From positions 723,058-787,057 of the forward strand of contig CAJNOJ010000017.1 of NCBI GenBank assembly GCA_905250025.1: a DNA stretch of 64,000 nt, given 5' to 3'. Within the stretch, counting starts at the first letter, position 1. Every line of letters begins with the position of its first letter. The position numbers and the translations under genes were made by a program. Below are positions 36,311 through 49,021 of the stretch, piece by piece. The DNA comes from Adineta ricciae. Lineage: Eukaryota > Rotifera > Eurotatoria > Adinetida > Adinetidae. The notes beneath the pieces are model-generated. The model was given only the letters and a program-made list of their open reading frames with translations. It searched no databases and had not been told where the DNA came from.

Positions 36311-38305
36311 GAATTGTGTTGACACTTGAGATTCGAATACAAATCTAAATAGAAAATACATTCGTTTAACGAAGTACATTAATGTCTTCTTACTATACTT
36401 GATACTTTCTTAACTGTGTACCGAAAAGTTTTTGGAGTATAGCTTAAATATGTGAAGATTCCAAACAGGAACCAGTCAACGTCCCCAGCTCTCAAAAAAC
36501 AGAATCACGATAGCACTGAAATCTGTTATATATATATATATGCCTCAGACTGACTCTCTGAACACTTTTATCTTTAATTATCGTAGTTTCTTGCATTCCT
36601 ATTCATGTTAAAATTAGACGAACATGTTCTGACGTCAGATTGAAATGGCGAGTCTACAATTTTCAAAGTCTGTACTATTAGATGAGAAGAATTTCACCTT
36701 TACACGAGGTTTAAAAAGAAGACGGGAACCTTAACTTACATTGCCTTTCAGGCAATGCTCTGCGGAATGGGAGTGAGAGGAATATAATCGAGCGATTGAT
36801 CTATGACAGAAGGATTCTGTGACAATGCGTTCCTCTCTGTTAGTCTAAGTCGAGTAAACCTTCTTATGAAGAAAATTGGCTTGGTACGTCATACAATACT
36901 ACAAATAAAAAAAAATTCATTATTTCACGCTTCTATGAATTGTTTCAATGGAAGCATCATTCTACAAACAAAAGTGTGTTAACATCATGGTGGGATGAGT
37001 TACGTAAAACCATAATGAAAACAGAATGGAGTCGTTCCACCCTCAAGATTGTGTGGGGTATCAATCGAAAACTTTGAGGATTCTCCTAGGAATAGGGATG
37101 TACGTATAAAATGTATTATGTTCCTTTACTTTAACGATTCAATATATAAAATACGCTAAGGGAAGCAGGAAAAAACCAGGAAGCATTACTTGCCAAATTA
37201 TCGACCTAAATTTCCAACATAGTGAAGAGAAAAGAACGAATGACTGTGCTATCGTTTTATTAAAAAGAAAGAGATAATATTCGAATTGATCATGCTTGGC
37301 CGTGTGAAAATAAATTTGATCAAAGTACAGATTTCGAACAACTACTAATTAGATACTAAATCTGACATGAATAGTACGAATGTGTGTTAATGAGCATCCT
37401 ACCAATTCATAGGCGACAGAAATGTGCAGTTTGTCTTACAAAAAAACAGATATATGAGGCGCAACCAAATCTGTCTATTCATATATTAACTGTCACTATA
37501 TATAATTGTTGCCGATCTCCATAAATTTTGTGAAAAAGTTAAATGACGCAAATGTTATTAGATGGGATGACTGAAGGTGAACATTCGCAGTGAGCAATAA
37601 CGCTCACACGATCTTGCGATCACTTTCAGATCCTTGTACCATAATTTTATACTTGTACTCCTTTTACTTTTAAACCAGCTCAAAATTTGGCACAGTCTAT
37701 TAACATGTTTAATGTGTTTTTTGTGCAGATATTAGTCAGACGTTGCAGATTGGAGTTTGCCTATACGCATTTTAATCTCCATGACTCAATCAATCAGATA
37801 AAGAAACATGTTTGCAATCAAATATGAATCAGTGAATTATCGACATTCTTGTCTTATTGTATACCGTCTAAGAACATGCTGATATTTGTTAAATTAGCTG
37901 ACAGCCGAAAGAGAAATTATTGCTTTTTATGATAATGATAGGATTCTCTTTTCACGACATTTATTTTTCCTACAATGGACAATTCATCAACCTCCACAGA
38001 GTATACAAGATGAATCAGTGATCTTGGTCATACTTGTTTTTCTCTTTCCTTCTATGATCGTTGATTCGTTCTCGTTTCTTCTTTTCTCTGCACAGCGAGT
38101 GACGAGACGAATGATTCGCCCAAAAAGAACGAACAATCGAGTGGGCGCAGAGAAGAGCGACTGACGCGTTTCTGCGCATCTATTTTTGTTTTTCTGCATG
38201 CATGATTCACACAGACATACCAAGGATTTAAACGAATATATATATCTATACTAAAACTGATTGTTTTTGTCGCATAAGTCAAAAATTTTCATTTCTCTTT
38301 CGAAG
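36311..38305. other. Intergenic, 2 kb
   Basis: No supported gene. It contains a TA run at 36525-36540 and TATA-like ATATATATATC near 38238, upstream of the syndapin gene. Minus-strand frames at 37987-38282 overlap in two frames and lack family signals. Confidence 0.5.
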
Positions 38306-39445
38306 ATGAATTTATTCAGTCGTAAAAGTGTTGTCCCACCTCCATCACTCAGTTCACAACCATCGATTTCTAATGCAGCTACGGCTGGTCCAGAAGCATT
38401 CGCGAATAATTCAGCGTATGGTCGAGGCTTTTTCGAACCAGGCGCTTATTCAGTTGCTTTGAAACGATGTGAAAACGGACACGATCTTGCTCAACAACTT
38501 GCAGATATGTTCGAAGAACGTGCACAACTCGAATCTGTGTACACGAATCAATTACGTGCTTGGTCGAGAAAATGGCATACCGAATTAGTTAAATCACAAG
38601 AATACGGAACAAATAAAAAGCTTTGGGATCAAACTGCAACAGCAGGTAATTAGATTTGATTTTCTTGGATTCCCCTCACTGAACAAAAATTATTTTAGGT
38701 GAACAGATGGCTGAAGTTCATGGAGCACTGTCGTCCTCGCTAACGGATAGTTTAATACCTAAACTTCGTCAATGGCGAAAAGATAATTACGAGAAATCAC
38801 GTATTCATTATAAAAAAACAAAAGAATTCGAAAAAGAATTTATGGATGCGCAAAAGTCCTGGTCGAAATTATTAGATAAAATCTCGGAATACAAATCTGC
38901 TTATTATGCAGCTTGCAAAGCGGCGAAATTAGCCGATGATGCCGAACGTTCGGCATCCGAAGAACAACGACGAAAATTGGCAGATAAAGCTGAAGTTGCC
39001 AGGCGAGAAGTTGGATCTGCTAAAGCCAAATACGAACAAGCAGTGAACGAGGCAAGAGAACAAAGGCCTCGTTATGAATCAGCAATGAAAGAGGTATTTG
39101 AACGAACTCAAGCGTTCGAAAAGAAACGTCTGGATTTCTTCAAAGAAACGTTCGAAGAATTCTCGAAAGTATTAGAGACAGCCACGGAAGACAAGTATGT
39201 TGACCTTGATGATGATGATGATGACACATCTTATATTTGATCTTTTCCAGTCCAACGCTAAAGAAAATGAATGAAGACTACAAAACAAGTATAACTGCAC
39301 ATGATTCCAATGAAGACTTATCGTGGTGGGATCAAAATTATGGTATGTTTAATAATAGTCTTCTCAGTAGATGCAATGTCTTCTGTCTTGCATAGGTACG
39401 CAAACCAACAGTCGCTGGCCGGAATATGAAGAATATCGTGATTGA
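38306..39445 (+). CDS. PACSIN: Syndapin/PACSIN-like F-BAR protein lacking an SH3 domain
   Basis: Four exons, 38306-38645, 38699-39194, 39251-39342 and 39396-39445, give 325 aa. After a Ser-rich N-terminus, the F-BAR domain starts at FFEPGAYSVALKRCENGHDL and runs through LPKLRQWRKDNYEK-type and EKKRLDFFKETFEEF segments. It ends with the family's WPEYEEY (WPQFEEW in vertebrates). Such proteins bend membranes during endocytosis. The stop codon comes immediately after that motif, so the linker with NPF motifs and the SH3 domain that binds dynamin and N-WASP in animal syndapins are absent from the encoded protein. I found no SH3-like sequence in the following 2 kb. Confidence 0.88.
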
Positions 39446-40355
39446 TCATAAATGTTGTGCATTTTATCTCATGATAATCAGACAACTGCTTTTCCCCTTT
39501 ACCCTCAACTGGTTTAACTTTCTTGTGAACTAAAGCTTTTTTTGTTGTTGTTTTCCTTCTTCTTATATGTGTCAAACAATGAGACTACAGGTCATTTCTG
39601 TTCGATAGCAATTTGCTGATATCTTTCGTATATGTATTTTTGTCTCTTCAGCTGAAGAATAAAAGAGATGAACATATATATATATTTAGTCAAGCTGATA
39701 TATACTTTTATTCAATATACATAAAATCATTACTTTGATGTACTATCGAATAATGCAAATACTACGTTTGGCAATACTATCAGAATGTGATTTATGATCG
39801 CCTTTGTACGTCCATCATCACGTATCTTTGACTACAGATTGATATTCTATCTTATCTAGTCTCATACACTGAAGTGACTGTAAAATATAGTCGAGAATGT
39901 AAGAGAAACTCGGGATTACCCTCATTCGTACGACAACAAATAATTCGTCTAAGACGTAAATCATCTTATGCCCCGTTCAGTTCTAAACTATGCTATGAAA
40001 GATTCTGTAAATGATAATCGAATCGAGCGATATCTTCTGCCTTTTCTTTCTTGTTATATTATCATTATTAATGATGACCAATATTGCTACTCATTACAGA
40101 CAAGACATCTATCCGATAACACTTGAATAACAATAACGTCGAATACATACACATATCGAGAGTGTACATTCCATTGTTATCTCGATGCCATCTTCATGTT
40201 CGTATCAGTATTTGCTCGCAGCTCTCTGTTCTCAGACATACTTGATTCACTATTCGCGTACATATTCGGTGTTCTTGTTGTTGTTGTCGATTTCTGGTAT
40301 ATTCGTACATCAGTTATCTTCACTTTAACTTCACACACTGCCATCGATATTGAGA
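39446..40355. other. Intergenic, 0.9 kb
   Basis: 3' flank of the syndapin gene (AATAAA near 39658) and upstream region of the next frame. No coding signal. Confidence 0.5.
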
Positions 40356-40817
40356 ATGGGTGCGAAACTAACCAGAAAAAATCAAAGTTTGATCATCGTT
40401 CGAACGAATGAAGATCAAGAGGAAACCTTAACAAGTGCTGAAAATACGAACAAGCATGTTCAGTTATCAACAACGGAAAGCAATAGTAAACAAACGAAGA
40501 AGAAAAAATCCAAACTGGACACAGCAAAGATCGACAAAAGTACGAATACAGAAAATTGTATACTGCCAGTATCGTTATTCAGCGAACAATTGGTTGATGA
40601 TAAAATATGTACTGGAGTAGCAGAGAACCATATCGAACATGTTCCACCTGCTGACACTCAAAATGGAATCGTCTCAGATGTCTTTCACATTGATAATCAA
40701 GACACTTCAAACGGTCAAAACCATCGCATCAGTATCCTGAACAATTTAACTGATGCAACAAGTAGTGCTTCGTCAACAATTACTGGTATTACAGACGAAA
40801 TTGGCAATCATAAATAA
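40356..40817 (+). CDS. Single-exon unknown protein, possible N-myristoylation
   Basis: A 153-codon frame opens MGAKLTRKNQ. Gly2 with Thr at position 6 fits the N-myristoylation consensus, and the nearby basic residues could aid membrane binding. The rest is polar and disordered-looking: Glu/Ser/Thr-rich, with a central KKKKSKLDTAK. No known domain is recognised. Codon composition and length exceed the surrounding chance frames, but no intron or homology supports it. Confidence 0.45.
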   Translation: MGAKLTRKNQSLIIVRTNEDQEETLTSAENTNKHVQLSTTESNSKQTKKKKSKLDTAKIDKSTNTENCILPVSLFSEQLVDDKICTGVAENHIEHVPPADTQNGIVSDVFHIDNQDTSNGQNHRISILNNLTDATSSASSTITGITDEIGNHK

Positions 40818-42145
40818 ATGTTGTTATCCTATTACAAAAAATGACGCATCGACAAATCAAGCATAGAAAAGACCGTTTCCATTTTTATTCTCATTTATTC
40901 CGTTAACATTTATTCCATATTCAACTTATTCAATATTGTGTCGTTCTAGGCTTTTCGTACAATCATTTATTCCATGTACGTGAATGATTTAGGTAGTAAA
41001 TTTATAATATACGATGAGACATCAATGATAGTTTTAGCAAACTTACGTTCGAGAAACTACATAATCGAGATGTGCTCCAATTTAAACTTCGGTATTGCAT
41101 TACCAAGTATACAATATCAGCTAGGATAATATCTATTGATACACAACAGTACATACTCTATCAACAGTGGATTATTTCATGGTCAGTTTTTTTTTCATGC
41201 ATGTAACATGAACAAAGTTTCGATCGTATCGTCTTAAATTTCTCAATAGACAAAAGAATTCTGATAGATGTGTAACGGTAAGCTCGATCATTTTCATGTC
41301 AATGAATTCGTAATTGTATTGTTTATTTTATTTCCCTATTTAATGTTTGACTAGTCATTTCCTCTTCCTATATTGTACCGTTGACATTGAACGTTGCATT
41401 AGGACAAGGTTAACAAAGACAAAGAATCATTAGTGATGAAAATGTATGAACAAAGAATGTGCAAGCAATGAATAGCATTCATTCTGGACGTTGTATTGAT
41501 GTTATATCAATTGACATTTGAATTGCATAGATTCTCAATGAAAAACATCTATCATCGAATAGGCTCTGTCAACTTCAAAATATGTTTGCTAGTCATCAAA
41601 CTTATGAAGTAGTGGGACATACACGAATACGTTTATTCTATTGCTTCTATTTGTTCTAAATTAGCTTTCTTTTTCATCGATAGTGATTCACGATGTTCAG
41701 TACTCCATTCTTCTTTACTTTTTTCTGCGTATAACAACAATGAACACTAAATAGACGAAGACCTATAGAGAAAGGAAAAGTAAGTAAGACCAATATGGAA
41801 AGAGAGGAGAAGAGAGAAAGGAGACAAGGACAAACAGACAAACAAACACGAATCATTCTTATAGACAAGAGAAAAAAAACAAGTGAGAGACGTAGATACA
41901 AAATAGCAGAAGAAACCAAACAAAAAACACTGTTAGATGGATTGTAAATGCTAAACTTCTGATTGCGATCTCGGTTCAAGTCGGCTCCAGAGAAATAAGC
42001 GTTCGACTAAATATCTTCATCATTGGTTTGAACGATTTGAGTAGATTGTGACCGGCACGTAATTGAGAAAATCGAAAAACAAATGGACAACAAAAAAGAT
42101 GTGAGAAAGAGAAAGACATTTGAAAACAAAGTGGAAGAATAGTTC
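40818..42145. other. Intergenic between convergent genes, 1.3 kb
   Basis: 3' flanks only. A purine-rich stretch (41760-41830, GA-rich) gives open but low-complexity frames on the minus strand. Confidence 0.5.
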
Positions 42146-45100
42146 CTAGACAATCTGAGATGGTTGTTTCGTAGATAGGGACGATGAAAGAATGTGTGGG
42201 CCAGCCACAGGTGATATGGAATTAGTCGATGAGGAGGAAGACGATGAAGAGGAAGTTGACATAGATGATGAAGATGATTCGACAAGAAGGGATGGGGCAG
42301 GTGGAGGGGAAGGTGTAGGAGTCAGTTCTTCAGCTCGTGTACCAGAACCGAGACGATACTCTTTTCCACGCCATTTGACCGTGGATGAGCCCGTGAATGC
42401 TTTGAAATATATGTAAAACGAAGAAAGTTCTCTCACAAGCCATGCTATTGCGAATTCAAATTTCGAAAATGGAAGTGCACCGCCCTAGACAAATGACATC
42501 CAACAAATCACTATTCATTTCATGTCACAGGAAACAAAACATACTTGAGTTATTCGAAGCATCAAATAATCAAGGATAAACCAGATAAGGATATGGCAGG
42601 CAGCAACAACGAGCGCATTCCATTCAAATAAATAGTTTGTTACTAAACCTGCCAAGATAGCGGACGAAAAACATTCTTGGAGAGGCTCTAAATATGCCAA
42701 TGGGCTCAAGCGCATTCTTAATTTACACCATCGAACCATTCGGTCGATCCATGTTGATACAGAATATTCGCCCGAGTTTTGTTGAGCAGGCGAAGATGCC
42801 ACACGTAGTTGCCAACCTTGTTTAGCAACCTCGTATGCAATGTAATAATCTTCTGCTATATAATGGCCAAAAGCACGTAGACCACCTACATGATCAATAC
42901 ATTCTTTGCGTATTAAACAAGACATTCCAGTAACACAATTAATCCCAATTAAATTGATTGTCATATACATACGAGCATGTTGAGTACCGAAATAGACCTA
43001 AAGGAAGAGACGAAGTTAAACTTTGACTGTTGTCTTTGTCATGAATTTCGAATAATTAAAAAATCTGGTAAGTACATATTTGTTCTCTAATGGTAAATGA
43101 AAAACCCCCGTTTTACTTCGATTTCGTAGCAAATATTTTGATATAAATATTTACTAGCAATGTACTCATTTTAATGGCAAGATCAAATCTCATTTCTAGC
43201 CTACATACCTTTTCAACAGACCCAGCAAAACCTTTTCTATCACAAGTAAATGGCATTTGATGAACAAGACCAACTGTATCAGTCATACACATAACCATAT
43301 CATATAAAGTATTTTCATGCATCATCAAACCGCTATCTGATATTAATATGTACGGATATTGGGCTTTTTCATAAGCAGGGAGCATATTAAATATTTTTGG
43401 ATTTCGAATTTCCGTAACTCCACTTTTGGATGATTTATCACCGGATAACTTTTGCGAAAGTGAACCTAATAAAAAAGAAATTATTTGTAATTATTTCTAT
43501 TTACAGAATGAAAGCGACAAATATCAATGTTAATGAGCAAATTATCCAGACTGCTATCTCTTTTTCATGTCATTCTTACACGTTAAGATCTATTCCGTGC
43601 GTTAGAGAATCTGTTATCTGCAAGCGTGTGAATGGGTGATAGAGATGTATACCGCAACAGAAAAGTCGTTTCCATATCGACCTTCGTTGTCGTCGTGACA
43701 GATCCTCAGTCGAACCAGTTACCAACGGTGTCCGATCGCTTCCTTGTTCTTCATCGATATCGTTCTCGTGTATTTTCACTTCAAAATCACTTCCTGCTAG
43801 TCATTCGATGAAGAGGTTTTAATTAGATGAATTACTCATCCGAGAGGAAGAATAAGAAGAAAACGACTTGCAGTCATTCGGCACATTCATTTTACTTACC
43901 AACAAATAATTGCGATTCGACATGTGGATATTGTTCCCGTAATCGCTCGAGTAAATCGATCAATTCTTTATCGTGTTCTTGCACACAGAAAAGTATTTCA
44001 TACTATTCGACAAAAGAGTCAATTAGAGGGAAAACAAATTCGTTTGAGTCAAGACTTACCCGAGGGTATTGAAGATTGAAAAAGGTTTTTAAATTTTCAT
44101 AGAGATTTGTATCAATGCCCGTCAATGGTTTAATTATTGAAACACCTGGTAATTCTTTGAGATTACTATGTGATGGTTTTCGATGGAATTTGTATAATCT
44201 AAACAATAGTTAAATCATATCTTGAGAAATTCGTTTCCTCTTCACTGTCTGTCAAGTTACTCTTCAGTCTATCTTATATAACGTCGGTTAGTTTTTCACT
44301 CTTGAATGAAACAATAATAACAACAATCAATCATACTATTTGCTTAGCAGGTGTGCATTTTCTATAAAAAAAAAACTTTAATTGCTTGTTACTAGTGTCA
44401 CGAAAATAGACTTTCCTATTGATCTAAGCAAGCTATTCTGATTATAGTTGTTGTTATTTTGTCGTTTTTTGTAGACAGAAAGAAAAAGAGCAATTTAATT
44501 CCTTTTGCTGCTTTGAAATTAAGCTCCTGCATTGTTATTCTCGGGCATACGAAGGGCAACTCGAACAAAAACAAAAGAAATATATGCATGTATTAATAAT
44601 ATCTATCTTTGGCGTGTTTGATCAAATGAATTTATCATTGTTTTGATATATCTGATTGGTTTCTGTACTTGTTATTGTAATGATGATGAATATCCTCTGG
44701 GAGGCGAAAAAAAGCAGCGAACAGACAGATGTGGGCAAGTTGTTATTCTAGAGCATCTGATAATCTCGTTTCGTCCAATGTTCTGACAGATCAACAATTA
44801 AAACGTACGCGAAAGAAGGACGAAGAAAAGAAACATTGGCTTAAGGCCAAACGGAAACGGTCAACAAGAGTGAACAAAAAAAGCATGCGCGAGGGAGAGA
44901 GAGAGAAAGGAGAAACGAAAGAATATTCATGTATCTAAATTGTTTACCTGTTAAGGTAGCATGCAAACATGTGGACATGAATGCTCGGTAACTTTCTCAT
45001 CAGTAGTCATTCTAGCGACACACTTAATCTAGACGACAGGTAAAATAAAATGGGAGTATTTTCATCTGTGCATTGGTTTTGTAACGACCAAACAAAAAAC

Positions 45101-45302
45101 AACAAAGTGGAAAATAGGAAAACAAAGGTAGCGTCTGTTTTGAATTTACTCGATAGCATTTTCCCGCCAAATAAAGTAGAAATCAATCTTACCCATAGCT
45201 CATTCCGCTAATATGAAATAACCATACCAAAATTATGATTAACAGTGCTAAAACCAGAGTTATGGAGAGCGCAATTGTATATGCTATATGTAAGAAGAAC
45301 AT
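42146..45302 (-). CDS. UGCG: Ceramide glucosyltransferase
   Basis: Seven exons: 45302-45193, 44198-44060, 44002-43900, 43796-43653, 43465-43209, 42997-42545 and 42484-42146. They give 514 aa, against about 394 in mammals. An N-terminal membrane anchor precedes the GT-A fold: PGVSIIKPLTGID, the DSG motif (ISDSG), the EDYYIA segment and the terminal RMVRW, matching the D,D,D,(Q/R)xxRW pattern. The enzyme adds glucose from UDP-glucose to ceramide on the Golgi, the first step of glycosphingolipid synthesis. Two unusual parts are an insertion of about 60 residues with acidic and RRQRR segments just before the RNPKIFNMLPAYE block, and a C-terminal tail of about 65 residues rich in Ser and Pro. Intron 1 is about 1 kb. 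The donor of exon 4 was chosen by phase and could differ. Confidence 0.92.
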
Positions 45303-47525
45303 GTCCAACAATAATCGTAGCAGATGGCACCCGAACAGACTTTGTCACCGACACTGCATTTTACGTATGACTATTTGTCTGTACTTTTACGAATATGGAG
45401 GCGTAAAAGGATGAAGAAGCAAAAGAAAAGAGAGATGACACACACACACGAAAGAATGAATGGATGAATGAATGACGAAGTATAATGATGAAGAACAAGG
45501 CGAACAAAACTGAGCAAAAGAACGAAGTAAAAACAGCGAGTAGCGATTTCTTAATAATCGATAGAAAGGAGCGAGTAGAAGAAAAATAGAGGTAGAGAAG
45601 AGGAAGAGGAGAATGAGGGAGAAGTAGTACACCTCTCTCGCCTCGATTGAATGGAGTGAAAAAAAAGTGAAAGGAAGGAAAAGGAAAAGGAAAAGAAGAT
45701 AGGGACAAAGCTAGCCACGACAACTATGATTTCATTCGGGATTGTTTTTTCCATCAACAACAACAAACAAATGCTGATGCTATCGACTTTTCTCAAAACC
45801 GATTACTAATACAGCATAGCAACGACAGTGGAACATATTCGCTTAATATTTTTCGCCGTAAACTATGCTATGAATTTGTGGAAACGAGCCAACCTATTCT
45901 GGTATGTGTGATTGCTTTTTTGAAAGCCTGAAACTATCACATCATTCGTTCTTCCCACAAAATATGACTGCTACAAGGCAAAATGCAATTACTAGTATCA
46001 ACGCATTTTCATCTTCATTCACATTAATAGAACATTATCATTAACAAATGAAATGTATGTGATTGGTTGAATAAAATTTCCCAAATGAATTCGTCGAGCT
46101 GGAAACCTCGAGAGTTTTTCGTCTTTTTCTTGCGGTTTAGTTAGCTCTTTCGTCATCAGCATGCGTACATATCCTAATCGTATTGAATACAACCAGGGTA
46201 TACTCTGACTATCAATAGGCTCATGATTAATTTGAGCAGAGTGATCGAAGCTGTTTTGAATGATTTTTCCTAGACTTCCCTTATCAAGGTATGATTTATC
46301 ACATTGTTTGTGTAGGAATATTTTCTTACTAGATACACGAATATTCAGTCATATTTTAGTATATATAAATATCATGTCTTCAATCATATCGATTACGTGT
46401 ACTTTTCTTTTTTTTTCGTCGTTCGGCTATTTTATATGGGAGTCTGTGTCATATCACATCCCACATGCCGAACACCTTCATTCGCAAGCGTTCTGCTCAA
46501 TTAAACTCTCTTTCTGCGTCGTATTTAAAACGATGTAAAATTTATCTTACCCGTAAAACAGACCAAGTATATGGAATGTTGCTAAGAGAGACCAACCAAG
46601 AATAAGTAAATAGCCAAATGTGTGTAGGAAGATATCGATACTGCTGTTGTTATTAATGCCTAACATTGATTAACTAGATGTGTAGATACCACTAATTAGA
46701 TGTTAAGATAAATTCGTTGGAGAATTTCTTCAAAGTCACACTAAACAACAATACCAGCACTTGAAAGAAAAGAAAAGAGAAATGATTTGTTTTATTTGCT
46801 TATTCTCAGTGCCTACAAGCTGCGGCCATAGAAGAAATGATGAATAAATACACATAATATATATACACAATGGTATGCGTCATTGTCGATGCCATGATAC
46901 TTTATCTTGGGTCTCATTCTATCTCATATCTTTTGTGTTCTTTTCTCGATAGAGGGAACTCTTCACTGGCTAATACAAATGCACAGAATGAGTCGAAAGT
47001 CTACGAATGAGATAAAACGAAGGCATCTCACGTATCTTGTCCTCCTCTTATCAGTTCAGTATCATTAGTTATTGTTCTACATTATGTGTTAAATCCAATT
47101 CAGGTACATATGAAAGAAACTTTAATCTTATATAATCGAACAATTATGTTCTTTCGAAAATATACGTTATCCTATTTGCTTTAGCACAGATTCTGTTTAT
47201 TCGTGTCAAACGTCGATGTCTGAAGGCATATCAATCAATATTTACTATTAGTGAATGATACAGTGTAGAAGTGTCAAATTGATCGAGATAAATTTGACTT
47301 GCGAAATCAGAGTAATACATTGAGAAGAAAAATTCGCTCGACAACACAATTGACAGAAACATCAAGTGGATGATCAAATTACAAAATGAGACGATCCTAA
47401 TCAAGAAAATCGAATAAAAACCAATCATTGCTGTTCGATATTCAATCTTTTGCTCTGTCCTCCGGATATAATGCTATCAAATAAGATTAAGAAATCGAAC
47501 TGATAAAAGTTTCGCGCATTATGAA
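45303..47525. other. Intergenic, 2.2 kb
   Basis: Upstream of UGCG. A purine-rich tract (about 45400-45710, AGAAGG-type) gives overlapping Ser/Phe-rich minus-strand frames of low complexity. No exon is supported up to the receptor's 3' end. Confidence 0.5.
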
Positions 47526-48497
47526 TCATTGTGTTTTCGGCTCTTGATGATTAACCATAGTCGCTTGTCGAGATAAGTTCTCTTTGTTTTTAAATAAATT
47601 TCGAAGAACTTGTCTTGATACTTGCCGAAAGATTGCCGAGGACAAATAGTTGATATAAAACGTGGAGATATAATTGAAATAGAATGCTAGACGAGCTATT
47701 CGAAGATACAGGTACTCCTGTGCTTGACGCAATTCAGTCTTATTCATCGTTTGAGTTACAATGGAGTAAATATTCTGACTACAAAATGGAATGGATGATA
47801 AAATACAAGAGGAGATTTGGAGGAATAACATCGATGTAAGGTCATCGTCGATACGTGCTTTATGAGTGAGGATAACCGAAGATGTAATACATATTCGACG
47901 ATGATGAATCCGACGAAGATTTTTCCAGGTTAAAAATCCGAATAAGCTCATGAAAAGCCATGGAAATATCCCGTAGCAACAAAGACTGAAAAAGAAAACG
48001 ACGATTTGTGACCAAATCTGAAATGTGTTTTCACACGAATATCCATTCAGTTTGATTTGTACTGGCTTTGCATAGACTAACGTTGGAATAGTCAGTATCG
48101 TCCAGAATACTATTGTAAACGTACAAGCGCGTTTGGCAGTAGAAGCACATGTCGAAAAGAATCGATCGATAGCTGAATAGACCAGAAAGGATAGAGCATT
48201 CAACGATGTACAATGTGCAGCGAAATAGTGAATTTTGCACCATGCTACATTAGTCGCTGTCCAATGAATGTCAAACCCAGCATAAATGATCCGATCGGAT
48301 AGACTGAATAGGATTTGTATCAAACTAGCAACAGCGGCAAATCGTAGATAGGTCCAATATGAACTGGAACGAAGAGTGTGATGATGGAAAGCTAGAATAA
48401 TCCATATAGCACCAATAATACCAAGAATGAACATGGACAAGTCCCAATAAATATTCAATTGTTGAGAAACGAAGCACAATGTTTCAGTTGTCGTCAT
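47526..48497 (-). CDS. Rhodopsin-like seven-transmembrane receptor, single exon
   Basis: 323 aa in one exon with seven hydrophobic helices. Helix 3 ends SAIDRFFSTC in the DRY position. Conserved-type Cys occur before helix 3 (WCKIHYF) and in extracellular loop 2 (YSCENTF). The helix 7 region ends FYINYLSSAIF, resembling the NPxxY position without its Pro, and a basic C-tail follows. It is similar in kind to rotifer-expanded orphan receptors distantly related to peptide receptors. Unlike the receptor at 20538-21612 it has no intron. Ligand unknown. Confidence 0.8.
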   Translation of the reverse strand: MTTTETLCFVSQQLNIYWDLSMFILGIIGAIWIILAFHHHTLRSSSYWTYLRFAAVASLIQILFSLSDRIIYAGFDIHWTATNVAWCKIHYFAAHCTSLNALSFLVYSAIDRFFSTCASTAKRACTFTIVFWTILTIPTLVYAKPVQIKLNGYSCENTFQIWSQIVVFFFSLCCYGIFPWLFMSLFGFLTWKNLRRIHHRRICITSSVILTHKARIDDDLTSMLFLQISSCILSSIPFCSQNIYSIVTQTMNKTELRQAQEYLYLRIARLAFYFNYISTFYINYLSSAIFRQVSRQVLRNLFKNKENLSRQATMVNHQEPKTQ

Positions 48498-48860
48498 CAG
48501 GGACTAAAGAACGCTTGAATATCAGGCGTGCTTGGATTATGAAGAAAAAGCAAAGTTTGGTGTGATGACACGATACGCTTAAGTTGCTTATAAACAAAGG
48601 CAAAACGGCAGTCTGATAATATGAGAGCGCTTGCATGAGTTCCACATAGTTTTTTGTTCGTTGAAAGGAGTTAAAATCATCGAATGTCACATTAAAACTT
48701 TTAATAGATCCCAATTAATGTTAAAAGCTGTCCTAGGAAGAAATGAGAAGCTCCACTAAAAGAGAAACCTACGTACTCGTCAAGGAAAGGTTATTTGGAT
48801 TCATCTTGAAGCAAGTGAATGTAGATGAATGTGAAATCGAACTCTATTCTTTTTACCGCT
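48498..48860. other. Intergenic, 0.36 kb
   Basis: Promoter side of the minus-strand receptor. Nothing else is recognised before the transposable element at 48861. Confidence 0.5.
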
Positions 48861-49021
48861 CCCAGGTGGACAAATCCCATACTCGGATCCGATCAGATCC
48901 TATATCGGTTTCTGTCGGATCTTATCGGAATCCGATGCAATTCTGTCACTAGGAATCCTATCGGATTTCGTCGGATCCGATCGGTTCTCATCGGATCCAA
49001 CGTCGGATTTGTTGACCTGGG
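48861..49021. mobile_element. Short inverted-repeat element with CCCAGGT ends
   Basis: A 161-bp unit begins CCCAGGTGGACAAATCC and ends GGATTTGTTGACCTGGG, imperfect inverted repeats of roughly 35 bp. The interior is dominated by palindromic GGATCCGAT and ATCGGATT words. The flanks show a possible 3-bp target duplication (GCT). Non-autonomous, with no coding capacity. Confidence 0.65.

Noticed and set aside
45361..45796. Overlapping minus-strand Ser/Phe-rich frames
   Set aside because: They come from a low-complexity purine tract read in several phases.
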